A stretch of DNA of 64,000 bases. Origin: Nocardia sp. CY41 (lineage in GTDB: Bacteria; Actinomycetota; Actinomycetes; Mycobacteriales; Mycobacteriaceae). The notes under the pieces were generated by a model. That model was given only the letters and a program-made list of their open reading frames with translations, made no database searches and was not told the origin of the DNA. Location of the stretch: contig NZ_VUOS01000021.1 of assembly GCF_009829325.1 (NCBI RefSeq), forward strand, positions 1 to 64,000, read 5' to 3'. Both the position numbers and the translations under genes were made by a program. Every line of letters starts with the position of its first letter. Positions within the stretch are counted from its first letter, which is position 1. This document shows, in pieces, positions 52,591-61,138 of this stretch.

Positions 52591-52971
52591 GTGACCGATT
52601 TACCAGGCACCGCGACTGCCGCGGGTTTCCGGGCCACTCGTGAACTACTCGGACTTCCGGTGCCATGGTGCGCGCGGTTCTTCGCGGTCGCGGAGCGCAC
52701 CGTCGAGCGGTGGGAGAAGGGGGCCTTCCAGATCCCCGACACCGTGGCCCGCGAACTCGCCGCCATCGCGGACGAGACCGAACAGGTGGTCGAGGCCATG
52801 GTCGACGCCATCGACGCCGGGGAGATCTCGCCCCGCCTGCACACCTACCGGACCAACGACGACTACTGCAAGCACGAGCCGGACACCCGCTATCCGGCCA
52901 CCTGGCACCGTGCCGTGTGCGCCCGAGTCATGAACGAGCTGCCCCAGGTAGAGCTTCAATTCGTGGAGTAG
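52591..52971 (+). CDS. Putative HTH DNA-binding protein, 126 aa
   Basis: GTG 52591 follows GGGAGGGG. A helix-turn-helix is seen in FRATRELLGLPVPWCARFF and AVAERTVERWEKGAFQIP, of the DUF1870-like plasmid/phage type, then an acidic helix (ELAAIADETEQVVEAMVDAI) and a C-terminal segment with RYPATWHRAVCARVMNEL. It is encoded opposite to uppS and recO and its 3' end overlaps the recO end by 16 bases. Role probably in local regulation; unknown. Confidence 0.65.
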   Translation: MTDLPGTATAAGFRATRELLGLPVPWCARFFAVAERTVERWEKGAFQIPDTVARELAAIADETEQVVEAMVDAIDAGEISPRLHTYRTNDDYCKHEPDTRYPATWHRAVCARVMNELPQVELQFVE

Positions 52972-54170
52972 GCGGCGGCCTGCCCGGCCTGCCCCGCGCC
53001 GGGCGCGGATCGAGGACGGATCTCGTCCGGCCACGCCAACTCTTGCGGCGGCCCGGCGTCTGCTCCTGACGCCGACTGCGTACGAATCTCGTCCGGCCGC
53101 ATCCCCTCCAGCGGCTGCGTTCCCTGTGCCCGTCCCGGCGCGGCCTCAGTACGAACCTCGTCCGGCCACATCCCTTCCTGCGGCTGCCTTCCCTGCGCCC
53201 ATCTCGGCACGGTCTGCGCACGAACCTCGCCCGGCCACATGCCCTCCAGCGGCTGCGTTCCCTGCGCCGATCCCGCCGGGGCCTGAATACGAACCTCGTC
53301 CGGCGGCTGCCCCTCCAGCGGCTGCCTCCCCTGCGCCCATCCCGGCGTGGCCTGCGTACGATCCTCGTCCGGCCGCGTCCCTTCCTGCGGCCGCGGTGCT
53401 CGAGTCCCACTCGACGCGACCGTGCGTCCGGCCGTGTCCTTGGATCGCTCGACCAACGGCAGGGTGCGCAGCTGACGTTCCAGATGCCACTGCAGGTGCG
53501 CCGCGACCAGCCCGCTGGCCTGCCTGCGCACCGCCTCGGGCGTCGCCTCGACCTGCTCCCACTCCCCGCGCAACAACGCGACCAGCAGGTCGAGCACCCC
53601 GGGGGCCGGCGTCGCCGCACCCGGCGGACGGCAATGCACACACACCGCGCCGCCGGCCGCGACATGGAAGGCCCGGTGCGGACCCGGTGTCGCGCACTTG
53701 GCGCACTCGTCCAACGCGGGGGCCCAGCCCGCGAAACCCATGGCGCGCAACAAGAACGCGTCCAGGATCAGTTCGTGCGGCCGCTGTTTGGCCGCGATGG
53801 CGCGCAGGGCGCTCGCGGTGAGCGCGTGCAGCCGGGGCGCGGGCGCTCGCTCCTCGCCGGCCAGCCGTTCGGCGGTCTCCAGAACGGCGCACGCGGTGGT
53901 GTAGCGCCCGTAGTCGTCGATGATGTCGGCGGCGAACGCCTCCATCGTGTGCACCTGCGTGACGGTGTCCAACGTGCGCCCGGGATGCAACTGCACGTCG
54001 ATGTAGGAGAACGGCTCCAACCGGGCCCCGAACCTCGACTTGGTCCGCCGCACCCCCTTGGCGACCGCGCGAACCAGTCCGTGCTGTCGCGTGAGCAGCG
54101 TGACGATGCGGTCCGCCTCGCCCAGCTTGTGCTGGCGCACCACAACCGCCTCGTCCCGATACAAACGCAC
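52956..54170 (-). CDS. recO: DNA repair protein RecO with a repeat-rich C-terminal tail
   Basis: A 404-residue RecO that loads RecA in the RecFOR pathway. The core (residues 1-242) has the OB fold (MRLYRDEAVVVRQHKLGEAD, LLTRQHGLVRAVAKGVRRTK) and the helical domain with the zinc ligands CAKC (157/160) and CVHC (177/180), ending at ERQLRTLPLVER. Normal RecO ends about there; here 162 residues follow, of which 263-399 are six repeats of 23 residues. The tail is acidic and Pro/Gln-rich and has no known domain. Confidence 0.92.
   Translation of the reverse strand: MRLYRDEAVVVRQHKLGEADRIVTLLTRQHGLVRAVAKGVRRTKSRFGARLEPFSYIDVQLHPGRTLDTVTQVHTMEAFAADIIDDYGRYTTACAVLETAERLAGEERAPAPRLHALTASALRAIAAKQRPHELILDAFLLRAMGFAGWAPALDECAKCATPGPHRAFHVAAGGAVCVHCRPPGAATPAPGVLDLLVALLRGEWEQVEATPEAVRRQASGLVAAHLQWHLERQLRTLPLVERSKDTAGRTVASSGTRAPRPQEGTRPDEDRTQATPGWAQGRQPLEGQPPDEVRIQAPAGSAQGTQPLEGMWPGEVRAQTVPRWAQGRQPQEGMWPDEVRTEAAPGRAQGTQPLEGMRPDEIRTQSASGADAGPPQELAWPDEIRPRSAPGAGQAGQAAAYSTN
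52974..53384 (-). repeat. Six 69-base repeats in the 3' end of recO
   Basis: Six units of 22-23 residues share EG-M-W-P-D-E-V-R at the front and AQG-x-QPL at the end. Units begin at residues 263, 286, 309, 332, 355 and 377. The reading frame is kept throughout, and the DNA copies differ at many sites. This is an in-frame minisatellite within an essential-pathway gene. Confidence 0.85.
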
Positions 54171-54606
54171 GTGCCGAGTCTAATGCTGTGCTCGATTCTC
54201 CAGCGCCTTCGGCGCTGGGTGTTCGCGGCAATGCTCGGTCTCGCTTCGCTCGAAAAACGTGGCTGCGGTGCACTGGGCGCGTCGGTATTCCAGTCCCTGG
54301 CTGAAGGCATGCTGTTCGGGGCATGAGCCTCGCCGCCTGCGCGACAGCAACGCGAACACCAGGCGGACGACGCTCAGCCCATGCTCGGTCTGGGTTAGCT
54401 CGCTGCGAGGCGATGGGCGCATCGGTATTCGAATCCGCCCCCACGCGGCACGCGGTTCAGCATTGCTGCGCGCACGCGCCTGAGTCGACTACACGGCGGC
54501 CACGCAATGCCGGCGAGGCAGCGGACAGATCCTGCTCGCGATCCTCACAGCGCCCGGGTCAGGTCGACCGGCCGGCCGGCCGCCGCGGCACTGTCGGCGA
54601 GTTCGG
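54171..54606. other. Non-coding region with a hairpin and a diverged direct repeat (436 bases)
   Basis: No frame shows coding composition. A strong hairpin CCAGCGCC-TTC-GGCGCTGG lies at 54200-54218 just upstream of recO. Segments around 54229-54297 and 54381-54441 share ATGCTCGGTCT, CTCG and TCGGTATTC in the same order, suggesting an old duplication. It may contain the recO promoter. Confidence 0.5.
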
Positions 54607-54990
54607 TCAGCGCTGCCAGTTGGTGTGGGGCGTGTTGGGGGCGGGCGGTTGCTGCCAGTTTGTGTGGGGCGCGCCGGAAGCGGGTTGCTGAGGCCACTGC
54701 GCATTCGGGACGCCTGCGCCGTGCTGGTGGTACCGGGCTGGGCCCATGGTCTCGGCGTTGGCGCGGGCGAGCAGGTCGGGGAGCTGCGGGGCGGCGACCG
54801 GTGACGAAGCGCCGCACCAGGTGCATTCCAGGTGGTGCTTGGTGCTGAGCGGGAACAGCGGGATGAAGAAGAGCGTGAACTTGGTGACGAGTTTGCGCAG
54901 CGCGTGTGCGGCGGGATTGCCGCACCGGCCGCAGAGCAAGGTGATCATGGCGAGCGTGTGAATACGCTTCTGCCAGCCCCAGATCAGCAT
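54607..54990 (-). CDS. Zinc-ribbon protein with Pro/Gln-rich tail, 127 aa
   Basis: ATG 54990. The start MLIWGWQKRIHTLAMITLLC carries a hydrophobic stretch and two zinc-ribbon pairs, CGRCG and CTWCG (residues about 20-23 and 57-60), a common small family in actinobacteria. The C-terminal part is a low-complexity tail (QQPASGAPHTNWQQPPAPN). Function unknown; perhaps RNA- or protein-binding. Confidence 0.68.
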   Translation of the reverse strand: MLIWGWQKRIHTLAMITLLCGRCGNPAAHALRKLVTKFTLFFIPLFPLSTKHHLECTWCGASSPVAAPQLPDLLARANAETMGPARYHQHGAGVPNAQWPQQPASGAPHTNWQQPPAPNTPHTNWQR

Positions 54991-55059
54991 GTGAAACCCC
55001 CGAAGATAGAGAATCCGATGCCGGTCACAGTAGTAGGTGGACCGAGCGACGGGCGGACC

Positions 55060-55260
55060 TTACCTGGCCAGGAAGTGCCAGCCGAGCCATGCCCACAAGA
55101 GCACGGCGATGATTCTTGTCGCCCGGGTGCCGGTCAGATAGGCGATCGTCTCCCCCAGTGCGGCGACCGAATCGCGGCGCAGCCGCGTTACCGACAACGC
55201 GACGAGCGCGGCCGCCAGGATCAGGGCGAACCCGAGCAGGACGACGTCTCGATCGCTCAT
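55060..55260 (-). CDS. Small membrane protein, DUF6186-like, 66 aa
   Basis: ATG 55260 (MSDRDVVLLGFALILAAALV) overlaps the stop of the upstream membrane protein by four bases. Two membrane helices (VVLLGFALILAAALVALS; RIIAVLLWAWLGWHFLAR) surround a conserved loop RDSVAALGETIAYLTGTR. The pattern is like DUF6186 proteins of actinobacteria, whose function is not known. Confidence 0.65.
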   Translation of the reverse strand: MSDRDVVLLGFALILAAALVALSVTRLRRDSVAALGETIAYLTGTRATRIIAVLLWAWLGWHFLAR

Positions 55261-55661
55261 CTCGACACCAGCCACCACCCGGCGGCCAGCCACACCAGCC
55301 ATCCGGCGAACCGCAGCGGCCACTGTTCGAGGGCCGGATCCAGCAGTGTGGACAAGGTCGGGTGCTCGTGGCTCGGCCGATTCAGGGCGGGCTGGCGCAG
55401 GAGGGCGTAGACCTCCCATGCCAACGCCGCGACCAGCAGCGCCGACCACATCGCCAGGCCGCGCCCGAGCCGGGCGGTACGCGGAAGCCGCACGATTCTC
55501 CCGCGGAACGTCAGCACCATCGCGCCCAGCGCCGCCACCGCCACCAGCGCGGTCGCCGGCCAGCTGAACGGCCGGGTCGCGGCGCCGGCCGTCGCGAGCA
55601 CCAGCCCCACGGTCAGCGGTGTCACGCGCGACCGGGGTCGACGCGCCGATTGCTCTGTCAC
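55257..55661 (-). CDS. Membrane protein, 134 aa, four helices
   Basis: Four hydrophobic stretches are seen: TPLTVGLVLATAGAATRPF, TALVAVAALGAMVLTF, LAMWSALLVAALAWEVYALL and WLVWLAAGWWLVS. The basic N-terminus (RRPRSR) is inside. Probably co-translated with the DUF6186-like gene that follows it by four-base overlap. No function recognised. Confidence 0.6.
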   Translation of the reverse strand: MTEQSARRPRSRVTPLTVGLVLATAGAATRPFSWPATALVAVAALGAMVLTFRGRIVRLPRTARLGRGLAMWSALLVAALAWEVYALLRQPALNRPSHEHPTLSTLLDPALEQWPLRFAGWLVWLAAGWWLVSR

Positions 55662-55771
55662 ATGCGCAGGATAAGACCAGAGGACGTCGTATCGATGCAG
55701 GCAGCGACCATCTACGGATGCGTCGAGCGAGGCCGCGGGTTCCCGATCGTTGGGGCGCGGCCCGGCTCGTT

Positions 55772-56377
55772 TCAGCCGTCGGCGCGCAGGAGCCCCGAGA
55801 TGAGCAGCAGGACCGATTGCTGGGTCTGCGCGCGGGCGAGATCGGGGTCCTCGGCGTGCGCGACGATCAACGCGGCCTCACTGATCACGCTGACGACGAG
55901 CTGGGCCAAGACGGGAACGGGCGCGTCCGCGATCAACCCGGCGTCGCGGGCGCGCTCGAGTTGCGTGGTGATCAACCCGAGCCCGTGCGCGGATTCGAAT
56001 TCGCGCCAGGCCTGCCAGCCGAGCACGGCGGGAGCGTCGGTGAGCGCGATCCGCAGCATCGGGGGGCGCTGGCAGATCTCCAAGAACAGCCCGAGCCCCG
56101 CTGCCATTCCGGCCATCACGTCCGCGGAATCGACTGCGGCGATGGCGTTTTCGATCTCCTCGGTGATCTCGACCTCGATCTGTTCCAGCACCGCGAGGAA
56201 CAGTCCGCGTTTATCGCCGTAGTGGTGGTGCAGCGCGCCTCGGGTGACGCCCGCCTCGGTGACCAGTTCCTCGGCGGAAGTCCCCGCGAAGCCGCGCTCG
56301 GTGAACAAACGGCGTCCCGCCTGTTCGAGCGCGGCCTTGGTTGCGCGAGAGCGGTCTTCCTGGCTACGGCGTGGCAT
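55772..56377 (-). CDS. TetR-family regulator
   Basis: A 201-residue repressor starting MPRRSQEDRSRATKAALEQA with the full HTH (TSAEELVTEAGVTRGALHHHYGDKRGLF) and a helical ligand domain. Its start lies inside the 3' end of the alpha/beta hydrolase gene (14-base overlap), so both are one transcript from the palindromic promoter at 57268. It most likely represses that promoter. Confidence 0.88.
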   Translation of the reverse strand: MPRRSQEDRSRATKAALEQAGRRLFTERGFAGTSAEELVTEAGVTRGALHHHYGDKRGLFLAVLEQIEVEITEEIENAIAAVDSADVMAGMAAGLGLFLEICQRPPMLRIALTDAPAVLGWQAWREFESAHGLGLITTQLERARDAGLIADAPVPVLAQLVVSVISEAALIVAHAEDPDLARAQTQQSVLLLISGLLRADG

Positions 56378-57230
56378 GCAGCCGAGTGAACTCCAGGATC
56401 GATTCGGCGAGCAACTCGGGCTGGTCCTCCGGCACGAAGGTGTAGGAGTCGTCGATGAGCGTCAGCTGCGCGTTCTGCAGATCGTGGGCCAGGCGTTCGG
56501 CGAACGACAGCGGGAACAGCCGATCGTCCCGCGCCCAGGCCAGCAGTACCGGGATGTCGACGCCGGCGAAATGGCGGGCGGCCTCCAAGGTGTAGCGGCG
56601 ATGCGCCGACTTCAGGAAGCGCCGCAGATCTTTCCGGATCGCGGCGGAGTTGCGGCTCGGCAGCAGATAGGAGTCCACGATTTCGGGCGGGACGGGCCGT
56701 TTGGTGACCCAGCCGAATGCCAGCGGAAGGCGGTGCAGGGCCCGGATGCGCAACGCCTCGGTGAGAGGACGTAACGACCCCGGGATCTTCGCCAGCAGGG
56801 GCAGCGCGGTGAACGGCTGCGGCAGGAAGCTTTCGTAGCTGTCCACCGAGACCAGAACGACGCGGCCGACGCGGGACCGGTCGCGGGTCAGCAACACCTG
56901 GGTGATCGCGCCGCCGGTGTCGTTGGCCACCAGGGTGACGTCGGTGAGGTCGAGACGCTCGAGGAACGCGGCGATGAGATCGGCGATCCCCACGGGGGTC
57001 AGTTCCGCGTCCGGAACCGGGATCTCGTGCGAACCGAGCGGCCAGTCCGGCGCCAGACAGCGGTATCCGGCCGCGGCGATCGTGGGCACCACCTTGCGCC
57101 AGAGGTCCGCGGTGACGAGCAGGCCGTGCACGAAAACGACCGGAGCGCCCTGCCCCGTCTCGTGATAGCGAATGCGGCCGCCGGGCAGGTCCACTTCGTG
57201 GGTGCGGCCGAGTGCAGTGCTGGTTGCCAT
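56364..57230 (-). CDS. Alpha/beta hydrolase
   Basis: A 288-residue enzyme, ATG 57230 with GGGAGG upstream. The oxyanion HGLLVTAD motif (about 35-42), the nucleophile-elbow position VANDTGGAI with Asp in place of the Ser or Cys, and a dehalogenase-like TLIDDSYTFVPEDQP C-terminus with histidine lacking at the usual place are seen; NDTGG is found in haloalkane dehalogenase-like enzymes where Asp attacks. It is regulated by the TetR gene of the same operon; substrate unknown. Confidence 0.75.
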   Translation of the reverse strand: MATSTALGRTHEVDLPGGRIRYHETGQGAPVVFVHGLLVTADLWRKVVPTIAAAGYRCLAPDWPLGSHEIPVPDAELTPVGIADLIAAFLERLDLTDVTLVANDTGGAITQVLLTRDRSRVGRVVLVSVDSYESFLPQPFTALPLLAKIPGSLRPLTEALRIRALHRLPLAFGWVTKRPVPPEIVDSYLLPSRNSAAIRKDLRRFLKSAHRRYTLEAARHFAGVDIPVLLAWARDDRLFPLSFAERLAHDLQNAQLTLIDDSYTFVPEDQPELLAESILEFTRLHATP

Positions 57231-57267
57231 GGGTCCTCCCGGAGATCGGCGGTACTGGACCACTGTT

Positions 57268-57288
57268 ACATACATACCGTATGTATGT
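57268..57288. promoter_or_regulatory. TetR operator palindrome over the hydrolase promoter
   Basis: ACATACATAC followed by one base and GTATGTATGT forms a 21-base palindrome perfect except for the centre. It lies 38 bases upstream of the hydrolase ATG. ACATAC-type palindromes are typical TetR operators, and the regulator is encoded in the same operon, so negative autoregulation is likely. Confidence 0.75.
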
Positions 57289-57509
57289 CTACTGCTTGCC
57301 GACCCTGGCCAGCCGAAGACCGCCTTGACCGCGTCTTTCGAAGCCATCACCGCCGTCGCCAGTGAGGCGACGCCCGCAACCGACTCCCCCACCGCGTGCA
57401 GACCGCCCGTGAGAACGATCCGGTTCGGCCGCTCCTTGGCCGGGCACGATATGGACGATTGACCAACTTCGCGCTACCGTCTGATACACCACGACGAGAC
57501 GGAGCTCAC

Positions 57510-58937
57510 ATGACGGTGTCCGATCCTGCCCGTGTCCCCGGCACTCGGGAGCTGGGGCTGGCCGAACTGGCGGCGGCCATCGCCGGCGGCGCGATCACCT
57601 CGACCACGGCGGTCGGCGGCGCACTGGACCGGATCGACGCGACGCAGGGCACGCTCAACGCTTTTCGTATCGTGCGCCGGGAGCGGGCGCTGGCCGAGGC
57701 CGCCGAGGCCGACCGGCGGCTGGCCGCGGGTGAACGACTGCCGCTGCTGGGCGTGCCCGTCGCGGTGAAGGACGACACGGATGTCGCGGGTGAGCCGACC
57801 GCGTTCGGCTGCGGCGGCGATTTCGCACCCAAGGCCCAGGACGCGGAATCGGTGCGGCGCCTGCGTGCCGCGGGCGCGGTGATCGTCGGCAAGACCAATA
57901 CCTGCGAGCTGGGACAGTGGCCGTTCACCAGCGCCGCGTGGTTCGGCCACACCCGCAACCCCTGGGACCGCACCCGGACGCCGGGCGGATCCTCCGGCGG
58001 GGCTTCGGCGGCCGTCGCGGCCGGACTGGTTCCGGCCGCTCTCGGTTCCGACGGCGCGGGCTCGATCCGCATTCCCGCCGCGTGGACGAACCTGGTCGGC
58101 ATCAAACCGCAGCGCGGGCGAATCTCCACCTGGCCGGAGCCCGAAGCGTTCTACGGGCTCACCGTGAACGGACCGCTGGCGCGCACCGTCGCGGACGCGG
58201 CGCTGCTGCTGGACGCGGCGGCCGGTCCGCACCCAGGCGACCTGCACAGGCCGGAACCGATCACCGCGTCGGATGCCGTCGGCCGGGATCCGGGGAAGCT
58301 GCGGATCGCTCTGTCGCTGCGAATTCCCTTCACCGCGACCAGAACGGCGCTGGACCCAGAGGTCGAGCAAGCGGTGCGCCGCACCGCCGATACGCTGCGC
58401 GCGCTCGGGCACAGCGTGACCGTGGCCGACCTGCATTACGGCATTCTGGTCGGCGCCTCCTTCCTACCGCGTTCGCTCGCAGGCATCCGGCGGGTTCACA
58501 CACGGATGCCCGGCCTGAAGGTCGATCCGCGCACCACCGCCAATGCCCGGATCGGGCGCGTGCTCGACGGTCCCGCGCTCTACGCGGCGCGTCACCTGGA
58601 ACCATTGCTGCACAGTCGGATCGGCCGCTTCTTCCGCGGCTACGACGTCGTCCTCGCCCCCACCACCGCCACTCCTGCGCCACGCGCCGAAGAAATCGAC
58701 GGCATCGGCGTCAACGCCACGAACAACCTCATCACCGCCGCCTGCCCCTACACCTGGCCCTGGAATGTTCTGGGCTGGCCGAGTATCAACGTCCCCGCAG
58801 GCTTCACCGACACCGGCCTCCCCGTCGGCGCCCAACTGATGGGCACGGCGAATTCCGAACCGCTCTTGATCTCCTTGGCCGCCCAACTCGAATCCGAACT
58901 CCAGTGGCACCGCCACCGCCCCGACCCGTGGTGGTGA
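57510..58937 (+). CDS. Amidase signature enzyme (AmiA2-like)
   Basis: A 475-residue amidase from ATG 57510. The Ser-cisSer-Lys triad is present: Lys in GVPVAVKDDTDVAG, the cis-Ser and nucleophile in PGGSSGGASAAVAAG and the GSDGAGSIRIPAAW segment that follows. It hydrolyses amides of unknown identity in the cytoplasm. The location between recO and era matches M. tuberculosis amiA2 (Rv2363). A longer frame from 57396 lacks coding composition. Confidence 0.88.
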   Translation: MTVSDPARVPGTRELGLAELAAAIAGGAITSTTAVGGALDRIDATQGTLNAFRIVRRERALAEAAEADRRLAAGERLPLLGVPVAVKDDTDVAGEPTAFGCGGDFAPKAQDAESVRRLRAAGAVIVGKTNTCELGQWPFTSAAWFGHTRNPWDRTRTPGGSSGGASAAVAAGLVPAALGSDGAGSIRIPAAWTNLVGIKPQRGRISTWPEPEAFYGLTVNGPLARTVADAALLLDAAAGPHPGDLHRPEPITASDAVGRDPGKLRIALSLRIPFTATRTALDPEVEQAVRRTADTLRALGHSVTVADLHYGILVGASFLPRSLAGIRRVHTRMPGLKVDPRTTANARIGRVLDGPALYAARHLEPLLHSRIGRFFRGYDVVLAPTTATPAPRAEEIDGIGVNATNNLITAACPYTWPWNVLGWPSINVPAGFTDTGLPVGAQLMGTANSEPLLISLAAQLESELQWHRHRPDPWW

Positions 58938-59150
58938 CCTGAACCAATCCGGCTCCAGCCGAGGCGATTCCGCATCAGTCGCCGCACGCGCGAACCCTGC
59001 CGGATCATGCTCGGCATCCGTCGGCGCGATGTACCTTGTGAATGCGCCGAGTCCCCGCATATGTCGGTATGGCCGCCGCAGAACCCACGCCGGTTCCACT
59101 GCGCCGATGCCGTCTCCTCTCGGCCGACCATAGAGCGCGAGGAGGGCCCG

Positions 59151-59273
59151 ATGGCCGACCGTCACCTGGTGGACGTAGCTGTCCTGCTCCGGCACGACGG
59201 CATCCTGGGCACGGCCGACAGCCGCTGGTCACCTGGTCACCCGGACGTCGGCGACGGGATCAGGCGAAGCTGA
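59151..59273 (+). pseudogene. Truncated Nudix hydrolase start, 40 residues
   Basis: GAGGAGGGCCCG precedes ATG 59151, and the product begins MADRHLVDVAVLLRHDG, the exact style of actinobacterial Nudix proteins, where a strand like ILLTRR and the Nudix box would follow. Here the frame passes into DGILGTADSRWSPGHP and stops after 40 residues, without a Nudix box. The intact translation signal on a gene cut short suggests a deletion or insertion of foreign DNA just downstream. Confidence 0.45.
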
Positions 59274-59306
59274 GGAAGCTGCGGCGACCAGGCCGAGGGC
59301 GTTGTC

Positions 59307-60149
59307 TTGTTGACCAGATCCGACTTGATCGCACGGGCATACGCTCGATTCGCCCAGCACTTGAGCAACGAGATCAGGAGACTGGCGAGAGCTGATGCCG
59401 AACACGGCGTCAGACCCTTCGCCAGGGAAGCCTCGGGTGCGGCCAGGGCGCTTTCCGACGCCGACAGAGGTCTTCGGCACGCTTTCGATACCGGCGACCC
59501 GTCGTTGCCGGGTCCGCTGCCGCAATCCGGATCCACCTCGCCGGATCGGTTCTACAACGGAGCACGACTGTGGCAAGTCGATCAAGTGTTTCCCAGAGCT
59601 TTTCGCAGAGACGAAACCGCGGCCGAGGAAGGCTATATCCGCACAGCGTCACACAGCACCGCCGGCGACGTCGTCTATCTGACCGACGGCACCGACATCG
59701 CCGGCGTGTACGGAACGATCACCAGTTGGACCGATGTCCGTGACGGCACCATGCGGTTCCACCCCGCGGGCATGGTCTTGGGTATCGACGCCAACCGTAT
59801 CCGGGTGAATCCGATGCTCGAAGAAGGGCATTCCGCGGCCAACTTCATCGAAGGTGTCAGCGACCGCGTATTCACCACCGCGGGGCGGGTCGACACATCC
59901 AAGATCGTCAGCGTGGAATTCCAAACCTACGACGACATCATCACCAACCCCGACGTAAACCTGGTCGCCGACGGGTTCCCCGGCTTCGACGGCCTTCGGC
60001 AGGAGTCGCTACGCGACCCCGCGACAGTCGCCGATCGCCTCGCGGGTATCGCCGAAGCCGTGCGCAGAAACTACCCGACGATCGACGTCACCGTCGGCGC
60101 CAACCGTCTCACCACCGACGAGGCCATCCGAATCTTCTTGGCCACATGA
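59307..60149 (+). CDS. Toxin-like protein, 280 aa, probably a truncated polymorphic toxin
   Basis: Starts with TTG 59307 without a good ribosome-binding site. Residues 1-80 are helical (FAQHLSNEIRRLARADAEHG). The C-terminal part has RLWQVDQVFPRAFRR, TAGDVVYLTDGTDIAGVYG and FEVQ-like VSVEFQTYDDIITNPD, an arrangement resembling ADP-ribosyltransferase-type secreted toxins (R-S-E order), where LYR-GDSR would be expected; here LWQVD lacks the Arg. GC is lower than in neighbours. It follows the Nudix fragment, and no immunity gene is adjacent. Role uncertain. Confidence 0.45.
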   Translation: MLTRSDLIARAYARFAQHLSNEIRRLARADAEHGVRPFAREASGAARALSDADRGLRHAFDTGDPSLPGPLPQSGSTSPDRFYNGARLWQVDQVFPRAFRRDETAAEEGYIRTASHSTAGDVVYLTDGTDIAGVYGTITSWTDVRDGTMRFHPAGMVLGIDANRIRVNPMLEEGHSAANFIEGVSDRVFTTAGRVDTSKIVSVEFQTYDDIITNPDVNLVADGFPGFDGLRQESLRDPATVADRLAGIAEAVRRNYPTIDVTVGANRLTTDEAIRIFLAT

Positions 60150-60220
60150 GGAGAGCAACAGCGGCCCGCTCGCACGATGGCACGCTTTTCCCGGTTGCTT
60201 CGCGCACGGTTTCGAACCGC

Positions 60221-61138
60221 TCAGAAACCCAGTTTGCCCAGCTGCTTGGGATCCCGCTGCCAGTCCTTGGCCACCTTCACGTGCAGATTCAGATAGATGC
60301 GGGTGCCGAGGATGTGTTCGATCTGTTTGCGGGCGTTGGTGCCGACCTCTTTCAGCCGGGAGCCGCCCTTGCCGATGACGATGGCCTTCTGGCTGGGGCG
60401 CTCGACGTAGAGCAGGGCGTGGACGTCGAGCATGTCCTCGCGATCCTCGTAGGGCAGGACCTCCTCGATGACGACGGCCAGCGAGTGCGGCAGTTCGTCG
60501 CGGACGCCCTCGAGCGCGGCTTCGCGGATGAGCTCGGCCATCAGCGTTTCCTCGGGCTCGTCGGTGAGTTCGCCGTCGGGGTAGAACGCCGGGCCCTCCG
60601 GCATCTTCGAGGCGATGACGTCGACGAGCACCTCGACCTGCTCGCCCTTGACCGCCGACACCGGCACCACATCGGCCTCGGGGCCCAGGAGCTGGGAGAC
60701 GGCGAGCAGTTGCTCGGCGACCTGGTCGCGGCTCACCTTGTCGATCTTGGTGACCACTCCGAGCAGCGTCGTCTTCGGCGCCATCTGCTTGATCTGCTGC
60801 ACGATCCAGCGGTCGCCAGGACCGATCTTCTCGTCGGCCGGGATGCACAGCGCGATCACGTCGACTTCCGAATACGTGTCCCGCACCAGGTCGTTGAGCC
60901 GCTGACCGAGCAGGGTGCGCGGGCGGTGCAGGCCGGGGGTGTCGACCAGGATCAGTTGCGCGTGCTCGCGGTGCACGATGCCGCGAATCGTATGCCTGGT
61001 CGTCTGCGGACGCGAAGAGGTGATCGCGATCTTCGCGCCGACCAGTGCGTTGGTGAGCGTCGACTTGCCGGTGTTCGGGCGACCGACGAAACAGACGAAG
61101 CCGGAACGGAATTCGCCCTTGCCCTGCGCCTCAGCCAC
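60221..61138 (-). CDS. era: GTPase Era
   Basis: A 305-residue GTPase for 16S rRNA maturation and 30S assembly. The P-loop GRPNTGKSTLTNAL, switch region TRHTIRGIV, G3 DTPGL, G4 TKID (VVTKIDKVS) and a C-terminal KH RNA-binding domain (AIVIGKGGSRLKEVGTNAR; LNLHVKVAKDWQRD) are all complete. The start overlaps the deaminase-like gene by eight bases. Confidence 0.95.
   Translation of the reverse strand: MAEAQGKGEFRSGFVCFVGRPNTGKSTLTNALVGAKIAITSSRPQTTRHTIRGIVHREHAQLILVDTPGLHRPRTLLGQRLNDLVRDTYSEVDVIALCIPADEKIGPGDRWIVQQIKQMAPKTTLLGVVTKIDKVSRDQVAEQLLAVSQLLGPEADVVPVSAVKGEQVEVLVDVIASKMPEGPAFYPDGELTDEPEETLMAELIREAALEGVRDELPHSLAVVIEEVLPYEDREDMLDVHALLYVERPSQKAIVIGKGGSRLKEVGTNARKQIEHILGTRIYLNLHVKVAKDWQRDPKQLGKLGF

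Noticed and set aside
52974..53384. Possible CRISPR or non-coding satellite in recO
   Set aside because: 69-base periodicity equals 23 codons, kept in the recO frame, with amino-acid conservation; no spacer structure.
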